64,000 nt of DNA, taken from assembly GCA_963696325.1 (NCBI GenBank), contig CAVOJV010000064.1:1-64000 (forward strand), given 5' to 3'. The notes below the pieces were generated by a model. It had not been told where the DNA came from, did not search any database, and saw only the letters and a list, made by a program, of their open reading frames with translations. The stretch comes from CAVOJV01 sp963696325. Its GTDB lineage: Bacteria > Pseudomonadota > Gammaproteobacteria > Competibacterales > Competibacteraceae. Below, piece after piece: positions 20,313-29,744 of the stretch. Numbering within the stretch: position 1 is the stretch's first letter; each line of letters starts with the position of its first letter. The position numbers were made by a program, and so were the translations under genes.

Positions 20313-20834
20313 CTACAACAGGCCCCGTTCCGCGAACGACACGGTGGCGGTGGCGCCGATCACGAAGTGGTCCAGCACCCGGACATCGATCAGGGCCAGC
20401 GCCTCGCGAAGCCGCACGGTGATTTGCTCATCGGCGCGGGAAGGTTCCGGCTCGCCGCTGGGGTGCTGATGCGCGAAGATCACCGCGGCACAGTTGTGCT
20501 GCAGTGCCCGTTTGACCACTTCCCGCGGATGCACCGAGCAACCGTCGATGGTCCCGTTGAATAATACCTCCCAGGCAATCACCCGGTGGCGGTTGTCCAG
20601 AAACAGGCAGCCGAACTGCTCATGGTCCTGCGTCACCAGCTTGGCGCGCAGGAACCGCGTGGTGTCGGCGACCGACTGTACCTGCCCCTCGCGCAGAAAC
20701 CGCCGTTCGATAATCGCCTCGGCGGTGGCCAGGATCTCGGTTTCACTGAGCAGGAAGCGGGTGGCGAGGTAATCACCACTCGCATCGCGCAACAGCGAAG
20801 CCGCCGGGACTTTCTTCAAAGCTTTGCTTGGCAT
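20313..20834 (-). CDS. radC: RadC-family JAB-domain protein of the ICE
   Basis: 173 codons from ATG 20834 with GGAGAGA upstream. The MPN+/JAB metal site is visible: glutamate region in VIAWEVLFNGTIDGCSVHPR, then the FAHQHPSGEPEPSRAD motif (HxHPSG plus downstream Asp). The C-terminus RVLDHFVIGATATVSFAERG is typical. ICE and prophage RadC proteins are usually accessory; role in DNA metabolism is uncertain. IS21 copy 1 lies 68 bases upstream of the start and may have displaced its promoter. The open frame continuing into the IS end is not part of it. Confidence 0.85.
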   Translation of the reverse strand: MPSKALKKVPAASLLRDASGDYLATRFLLSETEILATAEAIIERRFLREGQVQSVADTTRFLRAKLVTQDHEQFGCLFLDNRHRVIAWEVLFNGTIDGCSVHPREVVKRALQHNCAAVIFAHQHPSGEPEPSRADEQITVRLREALALIDVRVLDHFVIGATATVSFAERGLL

Positions 20835-21027
20835 CGAGTCTCTCCAGGAATGCACCCAGGGTAGACCCGGCCCGCACGGGCGGACTGCCCTGGCGGGTTG
20901 CTTGAGTTTGCTAACTTGATTTGGCCCCACTTGAAGGGATTTTGATATCGAGAGTTGGCCCCACCCCCATCCCCCTTTGCCGTAGTCTGTGGCGCTCGAT
21001 GTCACAGTAACAGCGAGGGTATGAGAG

Positions 21028-22596
21028 GTGACCAAAGTGGAGCTATTTGAGCTGATCAGACGCGACTATTACGTCGGGGGCCACGGCATCCGACACCTTG
21101 CTCGGCTGCGGCAAGTGCATCGGCGGACGGTGCGGCAAGCGCTGGCAGCGGCACTCCCTCCGCGGCGGAAGGCGCCGGTGCGAGAACCCTGGGTGTTAAC
21201 GCGGGCCTTGCGGCAGGTCATTGATGGCTGGCTGGCCGCGGATCGGGAGGCGCCGCCCAAGCAGCGGCATACCGGGACCCGGGTTTATCAGCGGTTAGTC
21301 CGGGAGCACGGCTACCCGGGAGCGGCAGTGACCGTGCGGATGTACGTGAGCCAGCAACGACGCGGGTTGGGTCCGCCGGCAGAAGCCTTGGTACCGCAAA
21401 GCTATGGGCCGGGTGAGGAGGCGCAGGTGGATTGGTATGAGGCGGCGGTGGATTTCCCCGAGGGGCGGCGAACCGTGCAGTTTTTTGTCATGCGCGCCTG
21501 CTTCAGTGGCCGGGAGTTTCATCGGGCCTGTTGGTGCCAGACCCAGCAAGCCTTCCTGGAAGCGCACGTCGCGGCCTTCGCAGACTTTGGCGGGGTTTTT
21601 GCCCGGCTCCGGTATGACAACCTGGGGTTGGCGGTGAAAAAGGTGCTGCGCGGGCGGCGCCGGGAGGAGACAGACCGGTTCATCGCCCTGCGTTCCCATT
21701 ACTTGTTTGCGGCCGACTTCTGCCAACCGGGCTTGGCCGGCGCCCATGAAAAAGGCGGGGTGGAGGGGACGGTGGGCCGGTTCCGGCGGAATCACCTGGT
21801 CCCGGTCCCGGTCATGGCGGACTTGGCGGCGTTAAATAGCTATCTCCACCGGGCCTGCGAAGCCGACGGGGGGAGGCAGATCACGGGCCGGGACCGTTCG
21901 GTCGCGATGGACTGGACGCAAGCGCAAGGGGTGTTGCGGCCATTACCGGCGACGCCGTTTGCCACGGCGGAGGTGCTGACCTGTCGGGTGGACAGCAGTA
22001 GCCGCGTCCGCGTCCGCACCAACCACTACTCGGTGCCGGTGGCGTTGGTAGGCCAGCCGGTGGAGGTACAGCTGCATGCCCAGCACTGGGAGGTGCTACA
22101 CAAGGGGCGGAGCGTGGCCACCCATGAACGACTGCCAGGCCGGTTTGGGGAGCACTGGGTGCTGGATCACTACTGGGAGCGGTTGCAGGTCAAGCCGGGT
22201 GCCCTGGCGAACGCCCGCGCCCTGCGCCAAGCCCGCGAGACCGGTCAGTGGCCCCCCGTGTATGACCGCTTGTTCGGGGTGTTGAAACAGCGCTATGGGG
22301 ACACCGAGGGGACTCGGCAGCTGCTCCAGGTGCTTCTGCTGCATCGCGACAACGACTCGGCGGCAGTGCATCAGGCCGTCACGCAGGCGGTAGCCCTGGG
22401 TTGCTGCGACGCCGGGGCGATTGCGGTCCTGGTGCGTCAGCAGGGAGCCTGTCCCGCCCCGCCAGCGGTGGTTGGGGAATTGGGAGCCCTCGCCCGCTAC
22501 GGTCAGACCCGTCCGGAGAGTCTGCACCTCTATGATGGCCTGCGGCCGAGTCAAGCGGTGGAGGTGACCCATGGCGGCCCCAGCGCTAGGGCTTAA
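21028..22596 (+). CDS. istA: IS21 transposase IstA, copy 1
   Basis: 522 codons from GTG 21028 (GAGAGG just before). N-terminal helix-turn-helix (GIRHLARLRQVHRRTVRQAL), then the rve integrase core: Asp in PGEEAQVDWYEAAVDFPEG, Asp in FARLRYDNLGLAVKKVL, Glu in HEKGGVEGTVGRFRRN. The C-terminal DNA-binding part has RVRTNHYSVPVALVGQPVEV. Its 3' end overlaps istB by 26 bases. Intact and identical at the protein level to copy 2. Confidence 0.92.
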   Translation: MTKVELFELIRRDYYVGGHGIRHLARLRQVHRRTVRQALAAALPPRRKAPVREPWVLTRALRQVIDGWLAADREAPPKQRHTGTRVYQRLVREHGYPGAAVTVRMYVSQQRRGLGPPAEALVPQSYGPGEEAQVDWYEAAVDFPEGRRTVQFFVMRACFSGREFHRACWCQTQQAFLEAHVAAFADFGGVFARLRYDNLGLAVKKVLRGRRREETDRFIALRSHYLFAADFCQPGLAGAHEKGGVEGTVGRFRRNHLVPVPVMADLAALNSYLHRACEADGGRQITGRDRSVAMDWTQAQGVLRPLPATPFATAEVLTCRVDSSSRVRVRTNHYSVPVALVGQPVEVQLHAQHWEVLHKGRSVATHERLPGRFGEHWVLDHYWERLQVKPGALANARALRQARETGQWPPVYDRLFGVLKQRYGDTEGTRQLLQVLLLHRDNDSAAVHQAVTQAVALGCCDAGAIAVLVRQQGACPAPPAVVGELGALARYGQTRPESLHLYDGLRPSQAVEVTHGGPSARA

Positions 22597-23341
22597 AGCC
22601 CTGTGTCAGACCCTCAAGCTGCCCACGGTAGCCCGCGAGGCGGAACGCTTAGCGGAAGCCGCCCACCGGCAAGGGCAGGGACCGCTGCCCTACCTCCAGC
22701 AGGTACTGGAACTGGAAGTCGCCGAGCGGGCAGCCCATCGAGCGGCCCGGCGACTCAAGGAAGCCGGGTTCCCGTTGCCCAAGACCCTGGCCAGCTTCGA
22801 CTTCCGGCGTGCCCCGGCGCTCCCGGAAGTGCAGATCCGGCAGTTGGCCGAGGGCGACTACATCGACCGGGCTGAAACCGTGATCCTGATGGGGGAACCG
22901 GGTACGGGCAAGACACACTTGGCGACCGCCCTGGGGGTAGCGGCGGCCAACCAGGGGCGGGCGGTACGCTTTGCCAGTGCCGGGCGACTGGTCAATGAAC
23001 TGGTTGAAGCCAAGGATGCCCGCGAGTTAGGGCGGCTCGTGGGCCGCTACAGTCGGCTGGATTTACTCGTCCTCGATGAACTGGGTTACCTGCCGCTCAG
23101 CAAGGCCGATGCCGAACTGCTGTTTCAGGTGCTCAGCGAGCGCCATGAACGGCGGGCCTTGGTGTTGACCACTAATCTGCCCTTCGGGGAGTGGACCGCG
23201 GTCTTCCCGGATCCCCGCCTCTGTCGGGCCGTGATTGATCGACTCACCCACCGGGCGCACCTCATCGAAACCGGCATGCAGTCCATCCGCCTTCAGGAGG
23301 CCCTGCGTCGCCATCCGTCAACCGCACCACCGGAGGGCTAA
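22571..23341 (+). CDS. istB: IS21 helper ATPase IstB, copy 1
   Basis: 256 codons. AAA+ ATPase of the DnaC/IstB group that loads IstA on target DNA. Walker A is MGEPGTGKTHLATALG (residues about 105-120), Walker B LDLLVLDELGYLPLSKAD, and sensor 1 RALVLTTNLPFGEW. It overlaps istA, so is probably translated by coupling. Intact. Confidence 0.92.
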   Translation: MAAPALGLKALCQTLKLPTVAREAERLAEAAHRQGQGPLPYLQQVLELEVAERAAHRAARRLKEAGFPLPKTLASFDFRRAPALPEVQIRQLAEGDYIDRAETVILMGEPGTGKTHLATALGVAAANQGRAVRFASAGRLVNELVEAKDARELGRLVGRYSRLDLLVLDELGYLPLSKADAELLFQVLSERHERRALVLTTNLPFGEWTAVFPDPRLCRAVIDRLTHRAHLIETGMQSIRLQEALRRHPSTAPPEG

Positions 23342-23537
23342 AAGACTACCACCACAACCGGCTCTCTCTGGGGAGAGAGCCTCCATGAACAGCAACGTGG
23401 TGGGGCCAAATCAGATTATCAAAGTGGGGCCAATGCAAGTTGACAAACTCAGTTGCTATAGAAAATCCTCACGTCGCGTTAACGACGGTGTTGATCGACC
23501 CTCAAGAAGCGGAGCTTCCGCGAGGTCGTGGGTGGAA

Positions 23538-23975
23538 TCAGGCGCTGACGCTGTCAGCGCACTGGCCCTGTTTTGGCAGGGTCAAGGCCGAGAGCGCCAA
23601 GGTCTGGCCGTCGACCTTCACCCAGGTAATCTTCAGGAGAGTCGCCCTGAGTGAGATGCCGGTGTCGCCCTGCCGCTCGCCTTGTTGGTAGACAAACGTC
23701 TCGGCAACCAGGTCGCCGAGCCGGAAGCCGACGAGCACGGTTTTGCCGAGGGCCAACCACGGCATCAGCCGCCGCACCAGGGTTTGGGCGTCTTTGCCGA
23801 CCACTTTACAGTCGAAGCGGGTCTTTCGGACCTTATCGGGGTGGCCTTGCAGGGCCACGATGTCGACCGCCAACAGCGGCTGACCTTGCTTGATAGGAAT
23901 TTCCCGCGCCCGGTTGAGATAACCGAGGCCGGTGAAGTGGAGGTCATAATAAACCTCTCGGGATGGATCGCTCAT
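23538..23975 (-). CDS. ICE replication protein, STY4534 family (DUF3577)
   Basis: 145 codons from ATG 23975 with GGAGAAA upstream. The opening DLHFTGLGYLNRAREIPIKQ and AVDIVALQGHPDKVRKTRFD match the STY4534/DUF3577 family found in PFGI-1-like ICEs near single-strand-binding and topoisomerase genes. The remainder, VLVGFRLGDLVAETFVYQQG and SLRATLLKITWVKVDGQTL, is OB-fold-like beta. It shows the ICE backbone continues past IS21 copy 1. Intact. Confidence 0.8.
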   Translation of the reverse strand: MSDPSREVYYDLHFTGLGYLNRAREIPIKQGQPLLAVDIVALQGHPDKVRKTRFDCKVVGKDAQTLVRRLMPWLALGKTVLVGFRLGDLVAETFVYQQGERQGDTGISLRATLLKITWVKVDGQTLALSALTLPKQGQCADSVSA

Positions 23976-24462
23976 GATGGTTTCTCCGGTTACGACTAAA
24001 GTGGGGGAAACCACAGGCGGCCCGTCCGGGCATGGTTTCCCCGGTCGGGTGGGTGGAACACGGGCTTAGCGCAAAGGCTTCCGCTCGCGAAGGACCGCTG
24101 ATCGCTCGATCAGTACGCCTGTCGCACGGTCCGTCCAAGGCGCTTGGGGGTGCTGGCGTGACCAGCGAGAGTGCGGTTCCAGACCGCGGGGTGCTTGGGT
24201 AGACCGCCAAGCGCGGGTTAATAACAGGGACTACGCTAGCAAAGGAGGAGCTGCTGTCAAGCGGAAATCGTTATTGCAACCAACCAGGGGTTTCTCCTGC
24301 GGTTGCCCATGGCAAGCTACCCCTCTGGATTGTATGACGAACCTGATTGCGATATGTTCATGCTGTTGAAAAGTGAGTCCCAGCAATTGGAACCGTCCAG
24401 TGGGCCGCCTGCGAGCTAAACCGTGACCAGAATACTGCATAACCCAGGAATGGATTCCCGCC
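23976..24462. other. Intergenic, nothing recognised
   Basis: About 490 bases upstream of the STAND receptor gene. GC-rich first half, more AT-rich from 24230. No gene, repeat or clear promoter found. Confidence 0.4.
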
Positions 24463-27198
24463 ATGGCCCATCTCGATAGGGCCGCTCAACAGGAACTGCT
24501 GGATCTGCTGGCGCCGCTGCTGCAGCGTGCGGAGGACCGCTGTGCGTTGCTCAGCCTGGCGCTGGGCACGACCTGTCCGGTGCTGAACCGCGTCGATTGC
24601 AGCGGCGCCGCGGAGCCCTTCATTCTCAGAATGACCGACGAGCTGGCGGCCTTCGGGGAGATCGAAGCCGATAAACCCGCTTTGTGGGCACTGCTCGACG
24701 TGGTTCGGGAACGGGTCGGGGTGGACCGGCAAACCCGCATCGACGCATTGCGACCGTTGCTCAGCGCCGCACCCCGCTCACCGCCTCCGCTAGCCGGCGC
24801 GCGTTTGCCCTCACCGCTGCACCTGCGGGTGTTCCTGGCTTCGCCAGGGGATGTTGCAGACGAGCGTGCCCTGGCGTTGAAGGTGCTGGAACAGCTCCAG
24901 TACGATCCCCTGCTGCGCGGCCGGATCACCGTGGAGACCGTCGCCTGGGACAAGCCGGGCGCGGGCGCGCCGATGCTGGCGACGCTGACGCCCCAGGCCG
25001 CCATCGCCCAAGGCTTGCCCAAGCCCTCCCAGTGCGACATCCTGATCGTCATCCTCTGGTCGCGCATCGGCACGCCACTGCCGGCGGAGTGGCAGAAACC
25101 CGACGGCAGCCCGTATCTATCCGGCACCGAATGGGAGTATCACGACGCCCTGCAGGCCGCGGAGCAAAATGGCAGGCCAGCGATTCTCGTCTACCGCCGC
25201 GACGAGGAACCATCGTTCAAACCCTCGGACCCCCATTTCCTGGAGAAATACCAGCAGTGGCAGCAGGTGGAGCAGTTTTTTGCTGCGTTCCAGGCACCTG
25301 ACGGCTCGATCCAGCGGGGCTATAATCCCTACGACACGCCGGCAACCTTCAGTCGGCAGCTCGATCTCCATCTGCGGGAGCTGATCCGCCGCCGGCTCGA
25401 CAGCCACGCCACCCCCGTGGTTACCGAGATGGCCCGCCCGGCCACGCCCATCGAGAAACTCCCGCTCTGGGAAGGTTCACCGTTCCCCGGTCTGCGCGCC
25501 TTTACGCCGCAGGATGCCCCGATTTTCTTCGGCCGGGGCCGGGAAACCGACGAGCTGATTCGCAAGCTGGCCGACCCCGCCAACCGCTTTTTTGCCGTGG
25601 TGGGTGCCTCCGGCTCCGGCAAGTCCTCGTTGGTCGCCGCCGGGCTGCTGCCCCGGCTGCAAGACCAGGCCATCGGGGTGCGGTTCACCCCGGGTGGGGC
25701 CAGCGGCAACCCCTTTCGCGCCTTGGCGGAGGCGCTCGCGGCGACCCTGCAAGATCGAAGCGCCGACGACCTGGAGCTGCAACTCTGCGCCGGTTCCGAT
25801 GCGCTGGCGGAACTGGCGGGCGAGATTCTGAAGAGCCAGCCGGCCACGGCCGACTGGCTGTTGTTCATCGACCAGTTCGAGGAACTGTTCACCCTGATTC
25901 CGGAACCCCGCCGTGGCCCCTTTATCCACTGGCTGACCACCGCGACCCGCACGCCGCGGCTGCGCCTCGTGGCCACCCTGCGGGCCGATTTTTATGCTCA
26001 CTGCGTGGCGTATGCTGAGCTGGCGGAACTGCTCCGGAGCGGGTCTTATCCACTGGCCGCCCCCAGCTTGGGCGCGCTCTACGAGATGATCAGCGGACCG
26101 GCCGAGCGGGCCGGATTGACCTTCGAGCACGGACTGATCGCCCAACTGCTCGCGGACACCCGCACCGAACCCGGCGCGTTGGCGCTGCTGGCCTTCGCCC
26201 TGGCAGAGCTTTACGACGGGCGCACGGATGATGGCCGCCTGACCTGGGCAGTCTACGAGGGCTTTCACCGCGTGCAGGGCGCGATTGCCCAGCGGGCGCA
26301 GGCGATTTACCGCACCCTCGCGAGCAACGCCCAGGCCGCGTTGGGCGATGTCTTCTGGGGACTCGTGGAAGTGGACGAACGGGGGACGGCTACGCGGCGG
26401 CGCGCACCGCTCCGGCTGGTCACCGGGTCGGATGCGGCCAAAGACCTCGTCAATGCCTTGACTGCTGGGCGGCTGCTGGTGCAGGACAGTGGCCAGGACC
26501 GGCAACCGGTGGTGGAAGTTGCCCACGAAGCTCTGTTAAAGAACTGGAAAACGCTGGCAGACTGGATCGAGAAGGCGAGCGATGATAAGCGACTGCTGCG
26601 GCAGTTCAGAGTGGCGGCGGCCGACTGGCAGCAGCACCAGCGCGCCAACCATTACCTGTGGCCTGAGGAGCGTCTCAGGCCGGTTCGTGCCATTGTTGAA
26701 CGCCTGCCTCTGGAACTCGACGAGCTTGAACAGGACTTTCTGCGCCCGGAGCAGGAACGGCTGCTGGCGGAACTCGACGATCCGGCCACCGGCCACAAGC
26801 GGCGCTCGGATATTGGCGAGCGCTTGGCGGAGATCGGCGATCCTCGCCCTGGGGTGGGCGTGCGCGAGGACGGTCTGCCGGACATCGTTTGGTGCCCGGT
26901 GTCGGGTGGTGAGGTAACGCTCGAGGGGGTCAAGGGCCGCTTTACGGTCGAGCCGTTCTGGATCGCCAAGTACGCCATCACCTGTCTTCAATACCGCCGC
27001 TTTTTGAAAGCGGCGGATGGCTATCAGCAGGATGCTTGGTGGACCGGATTGAAACGGGCGGAGGGTGCCTGGGAGCAGAGACGGAAGTTCGGCAATCATC
27101 CCGCAGATACCATCGATTGGTATCAAGCAATGGCCTTTTGCCGTTGGCTGAGCACCCTGAGTTTGTCAACTTGCATTGGCCCCACTTTGATAATCTGA
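24463..27198 (+). pseudogene. STAND receptor: EAD-like/DUF4062/nSTAND1/FGE-sulfatase, cut by IS21
   Basis: Predicted immune-type or conflict NTPase. Residues 1-105 form a helical effector-associated-domain-like unit (ELLDLLAPLLQRAEDRCALL). About 121-310 is DUF4062 (LRVFLASPGDVADERALALK ... CDILIVILWSRIGTPLP ... LSGTEWEYHDALQA), a TIR-like or nucleotide-processing fold. About 338-720 is a STAND NTPase: GLRAFTPQDAPIFFGRGRET, Walker A GASGSGKSSL (near 380), Walker B LLFIDQFEELF (near 466). After helical repeats, the FGE-sulfatase (C-type-lectin-like) domain begins near 805 (FTVEPFWIAKYAITCLQYRR ... TIDWYQAMAFCRWLST) and is cut at base 27157, leaving about 90 of some 250 residues. The last 13 codons come from IS21. 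The sensor domain is lost, so signalling is likely abolished or deregulated. Fits cargo of the adjoining ICE. Confidence 0.82.
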
Positions 27199-27267
27199 TT
27201 TGGCCCCACCACGTTGCTGTTCATGGAGGCTCTCTCCCCAGAGAGAGCCGGTTGTGGTGGTAGTCTT

Positions 27268-28038
27268 TTAGCCCTCCGGTGGTGCGGTTGACGGATGGCG
27301 ACGCAGGGCCTCCTGAAGGCGGATGGACTGCATGCCGGTTTCGATGAGGTGCGCCCGGTGGGTGAGTCGATCAATCACGGCCCGACAGAGGCGGGGATCC
27401 GGGAAGACCGCGGTCCACTCCCCGAAGGGCAGATTAGTGGTCAACACCAAGGCCCGCCGTTCATGGCGCTCGCTGAGCACCTGAAACAGCAGTTCGGCAT
27501 CGGCCTTGCTGAGCGGCAGGTAACCCAGTTCATCGAGGACGAGTAAATCCAGCCGACTGTAGCGGCCCACGAGCCGCCCTAACTCGCGGGCATCCTTGGC
27601 TTCAACCAGTTCATTGACCAGTCGCCCGGCACTGGCAAAGCGTACCGCCCGCCCCTGGTTGGCCGCCGCTACCCCCAGGGCGGTCGCCAAGTGTGTCTTG
27701 CCCGTACCCGGTTCCCCCATCAGGATCACGGTTTCAGCCCGGTCGATGTAGTCGCCCTCGGCCAACTGCCGGATCTGCACTTCCGGGAGCGCCGGGGCAC
27801 GCCGGAAGTCGAAGCTGGCCAGGGTCTTGGGCAACGGGAACCCGGCTTCCTTGAGTCGCCGGGCCGCTCGATGGGCTGCCCGCTCGGCGACTTCCAGTTC
27901 CAGTACCTGCTGGAGGTAGGGCAGCGGTCCCTGCCCTTGCCGGTGGGCGGCTTCCGCTAAGCGTTCCGCCTCGCGGGCTACCGTGGGCAGCTTGAGGGTC
28001 TGACACAGGGCTTTAAGCCCTAGCGCTGGGGCCGCCAT
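27268..28038 (-). CDS. istB: IS21 helper ATPase IstB, copy 2
   Basis: 256 codons, identical in protein to copy 1, with the same Walker A (GEPGTGKTH) and Walker B (LLVLDELGY) motifs and the same 26-base overlap with istA. Intact. It reads towards the truncated STAND gene on the opposite strand. Confidence 0.92.
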   Translation of the reverse strand: MAAPALGLKALCQTLKLPTVAREAERLAEAAHRQGQGPLPYLQQVLELEVAERAAHRAARRLKEAGFPLPKTLASFDFRRAPALPEVQIRQLAEGDYIDRAETVILMGEPGTGKTHLATALGVAAANQGRAVRFASAGRLVNELVEAKDARELGRLVGRYSRLDLLVLDELGYLPLSKADAELLFQVLSERHERRALVLTTNLPFGEWTAVFPDPRLCRAVIDRLTHRAHLIETGMQSIRLQEALRRHPSTAPPEG

Positions 28039-29581
28039 GGGTCACCTCCACCGCTTGACTCGGCCGCAGGCCATCATAGAGGTGCAGACTCTCCGGACGG
28101 GTCTGACCGTAGCGGGCGAGGGCTCCCAATTCCCCAACCACCGCTGGCGGGGCGGGACAGGCTCCCTGCTGACGCACCAGGACCGCAATCGCCCCGGCGT
28201 CGCAGCAACCCAGGGCTACCGCCTGCGTGACGGCCTGATGCACTGCCGCCGAGTCGTTGTCGCGATGCAGCAGAAGCACCTGGAGCAGCTGCCGAGTCCC
28301 CTCGGTGTCCCCATAGCGCTGTTTCAACACCCCGAACAAGCGGTCATACACGGGGGGCCACTGACCGGTCTCGCGGGCTTGGCGCAGGGCGCGGGCGTTC
28401 GCCAGGGCACCCGGCTTGACCTGCAACCGCTCCCAGTAGTGATCCAGCACCCAGTGCTCCCCAAACCGGCCTGGCAGTCGTTCATGGGTGGCCACGCTCC
28501 GCCCCTTGTGTAGCACCTCCCAGTGCTGGGCATGCAGCTGTACCTCCACCGGCTGGCCTACCAACGCCACCGGCACCGAGTAGTGGTTGGTGCGGACGCG
28601 GACGCGGCTACTGCTGTCCACCCGACAGGTCAGCACCTCCGCCGTGGCAAACGGCGTCGCCGGTAATGGCCGCAACACCCCTTGCGCTTGCGTCCAGTCC
28701 ATCGCGACCGAACGGTCCCGGCCCGTGATCTGCCTCCCCCCGTCGGCTTCGCAGGCCCGGTGGAGATAGCTATTTAACGCCGCCAAGTCCGCCATGACCG
28801 GGACCGGGACCAGGTGATTCCGCCGGAACCGGCCCACCGTCCCCTCCACCCCGCCTTTTTCATGGGCGCCGGCCAAGCCCGGTTGGCAGAAGTCGGCCGC
28901 AAACAAGTAATGGGAACGCAGGGCGATGAACCGGTCTGTCTCCTCCCGGCGCCGCCCGCGCAGCACCTTTTTCACCGCCAACCCCAGGTTGTCATACCGG
29001 AGCCGGGCAAAAACCCCGCCAAAGTCTGCGAAGGCCGCGACGTGCGCTTCCAGGAAGGCTTGCTGGGTCTGGCACCAACAGGCCCGATGAAACTCCCGGC
29101 CACTGAAGCAGGCGCGCATGACAAAAAACTGCACGGTTCGCCGCCCCTCGGGGAAATCCACCGCCGCCTCATACCAATCCACCTGCGCCTCCTCACCCGG
29201 CCCATAGCTTTGCGGTACCAAGGCTTCTGCCGGCGGACCCAACCCGCGTCGTTGCTGGCTCACGTACATCCGCACGGTCACTGCCGCTCCCGGGTAGCCG
29301 TGCTCCCGGACTAACCGCTGATAAACCCGGGTCCCGGTATGCCGCTGCTTGGGCGGCGCCTCCCGATCCGCGGCCAGCCAGCCATCAATGACCTGCCGCA
29401 AGGCCCGCGTTAACACCCAGGGTTCTCGCACCGGCGCCTTCCGCCGCGGAGGGAGTGCCGCTGCCAGCGCTTGCCGCACCGTCCGCCGATGCACTTGCCG
29501 CAGCCGAGCAAGGTGTCGGATGCCGTGGCCCCCGACGTAATAGTCGCGTCTGATCAGCTCAAATAGCTCCACTTTGGTCAC
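28013..29581 (-). CDS. istA: IS21 transposase IstA, copy 2
   Basis: 522 codons, GTG start at 29581. The helix-turn-helix, the DDE core (VDWYEAAVDF, RYDNLGLAVK, EKGGVEGTVG) and the C-terminal domain are the same as in copy 1, so the copies diverged very recently. Intact. Confidence 0.92.
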   Translation of the reverse strand: MTKVELFELIRRDYYVGGHGIRHLARLRQVHRRTVRQALAAALPPRRKAPVREPWVLTRALRQVIDGWLAADREAPPKQRHTGTRVYQRLVREHGYPGAAVTVRMYVSQQRRGLGPPAEALVPQSYGPGEEAQVDWYEAAVDFPEGRRTVQFFVMRACFSGREFHRACWCQTQQAFLEAHVAAFADFGGVFARLRYDNLGLAVKKVLRGRRREETDRFIALRSHYLFAADFCQPGLAGAHEKGGVEGTVGRFRRNHLVPVPVMADLAALNSYLHRACEADGGRQITGRDRSVAMDWTQAQGVLRPLPATPFATAEVLTCRVDSSSRVRVRTNHYSVPVALVGQPVEVQLHAQHWEVLHKGRSVATHERLPGRFGEHWVLDHYWERLQVKPGALANARALRQARETGQWPPVYDRLFGVLKQRYGDTEGTRQLLQVLLLHRDNDSAAVHQAVTQAVALGCCDAGAIAVLVRQQGACPAPPAVVGELGALARYGQTRPESLHLYDGLRPSQAVEVTHGGPSARA

Positions 29582-29744
29582 CTCTCATACCCTCGCTGTT
29601 ACTGTGACATCGAGCGCCACAGACTACGGCAAAGGGGGATGGGGGTGGGGCCAACTCTCGATATCAAAATCCCTTCAAGTGGGGCCAAATCAAGTTAGCA
29701 AACTCAGGTAAGCCACGAGACGCTGCGTAGGACACTAAAAAAAA

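Larger units (their letters stand above)
20903..23451 (+). mobile_element. IS21-family element, copy 1
   Basis: 2549 bp, bounded by TGAGTTTGCTAACTTG (20903) and, reversed, TGAGTTTGTCAACTTG (ending 23451). It is flanked by a 6-base duplication GTTGCT (20897-20902, 23452-23457), so a simple transposition. Both ends carry repeated TTGGCCCCAC sub-terminal blocks, likely transposase binding sites. Confidence 0.92.
27158..29706 (-). mobile_element. IS21-family element, copy 2, without target duplication
   Basis: Same 2549-bp element as copy 1 in reverse. The flanks differ (GCACCC before 27158, GGTAAG after 29706), and they come from two unrelated genes, a STAND receptor on the left and an IS630 transposase on the right. 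It therefore looks like the hybrid left by recombination between two copies. Confidence 0.9.

Noticed and set aside
25477..26526. 349-codon minus-strand frame
   Set aside because: Antisense to the STAND receptor; Arg/Gly/Gln-rich shadow without motifs.
28814..29314. 166-codon plus-strand frame, repeated at 45873-46373 and mirrored at 21295-21795
   Set aside because: Antisense shadow of istA present in every IS21 copy; no ribosome site or domain.
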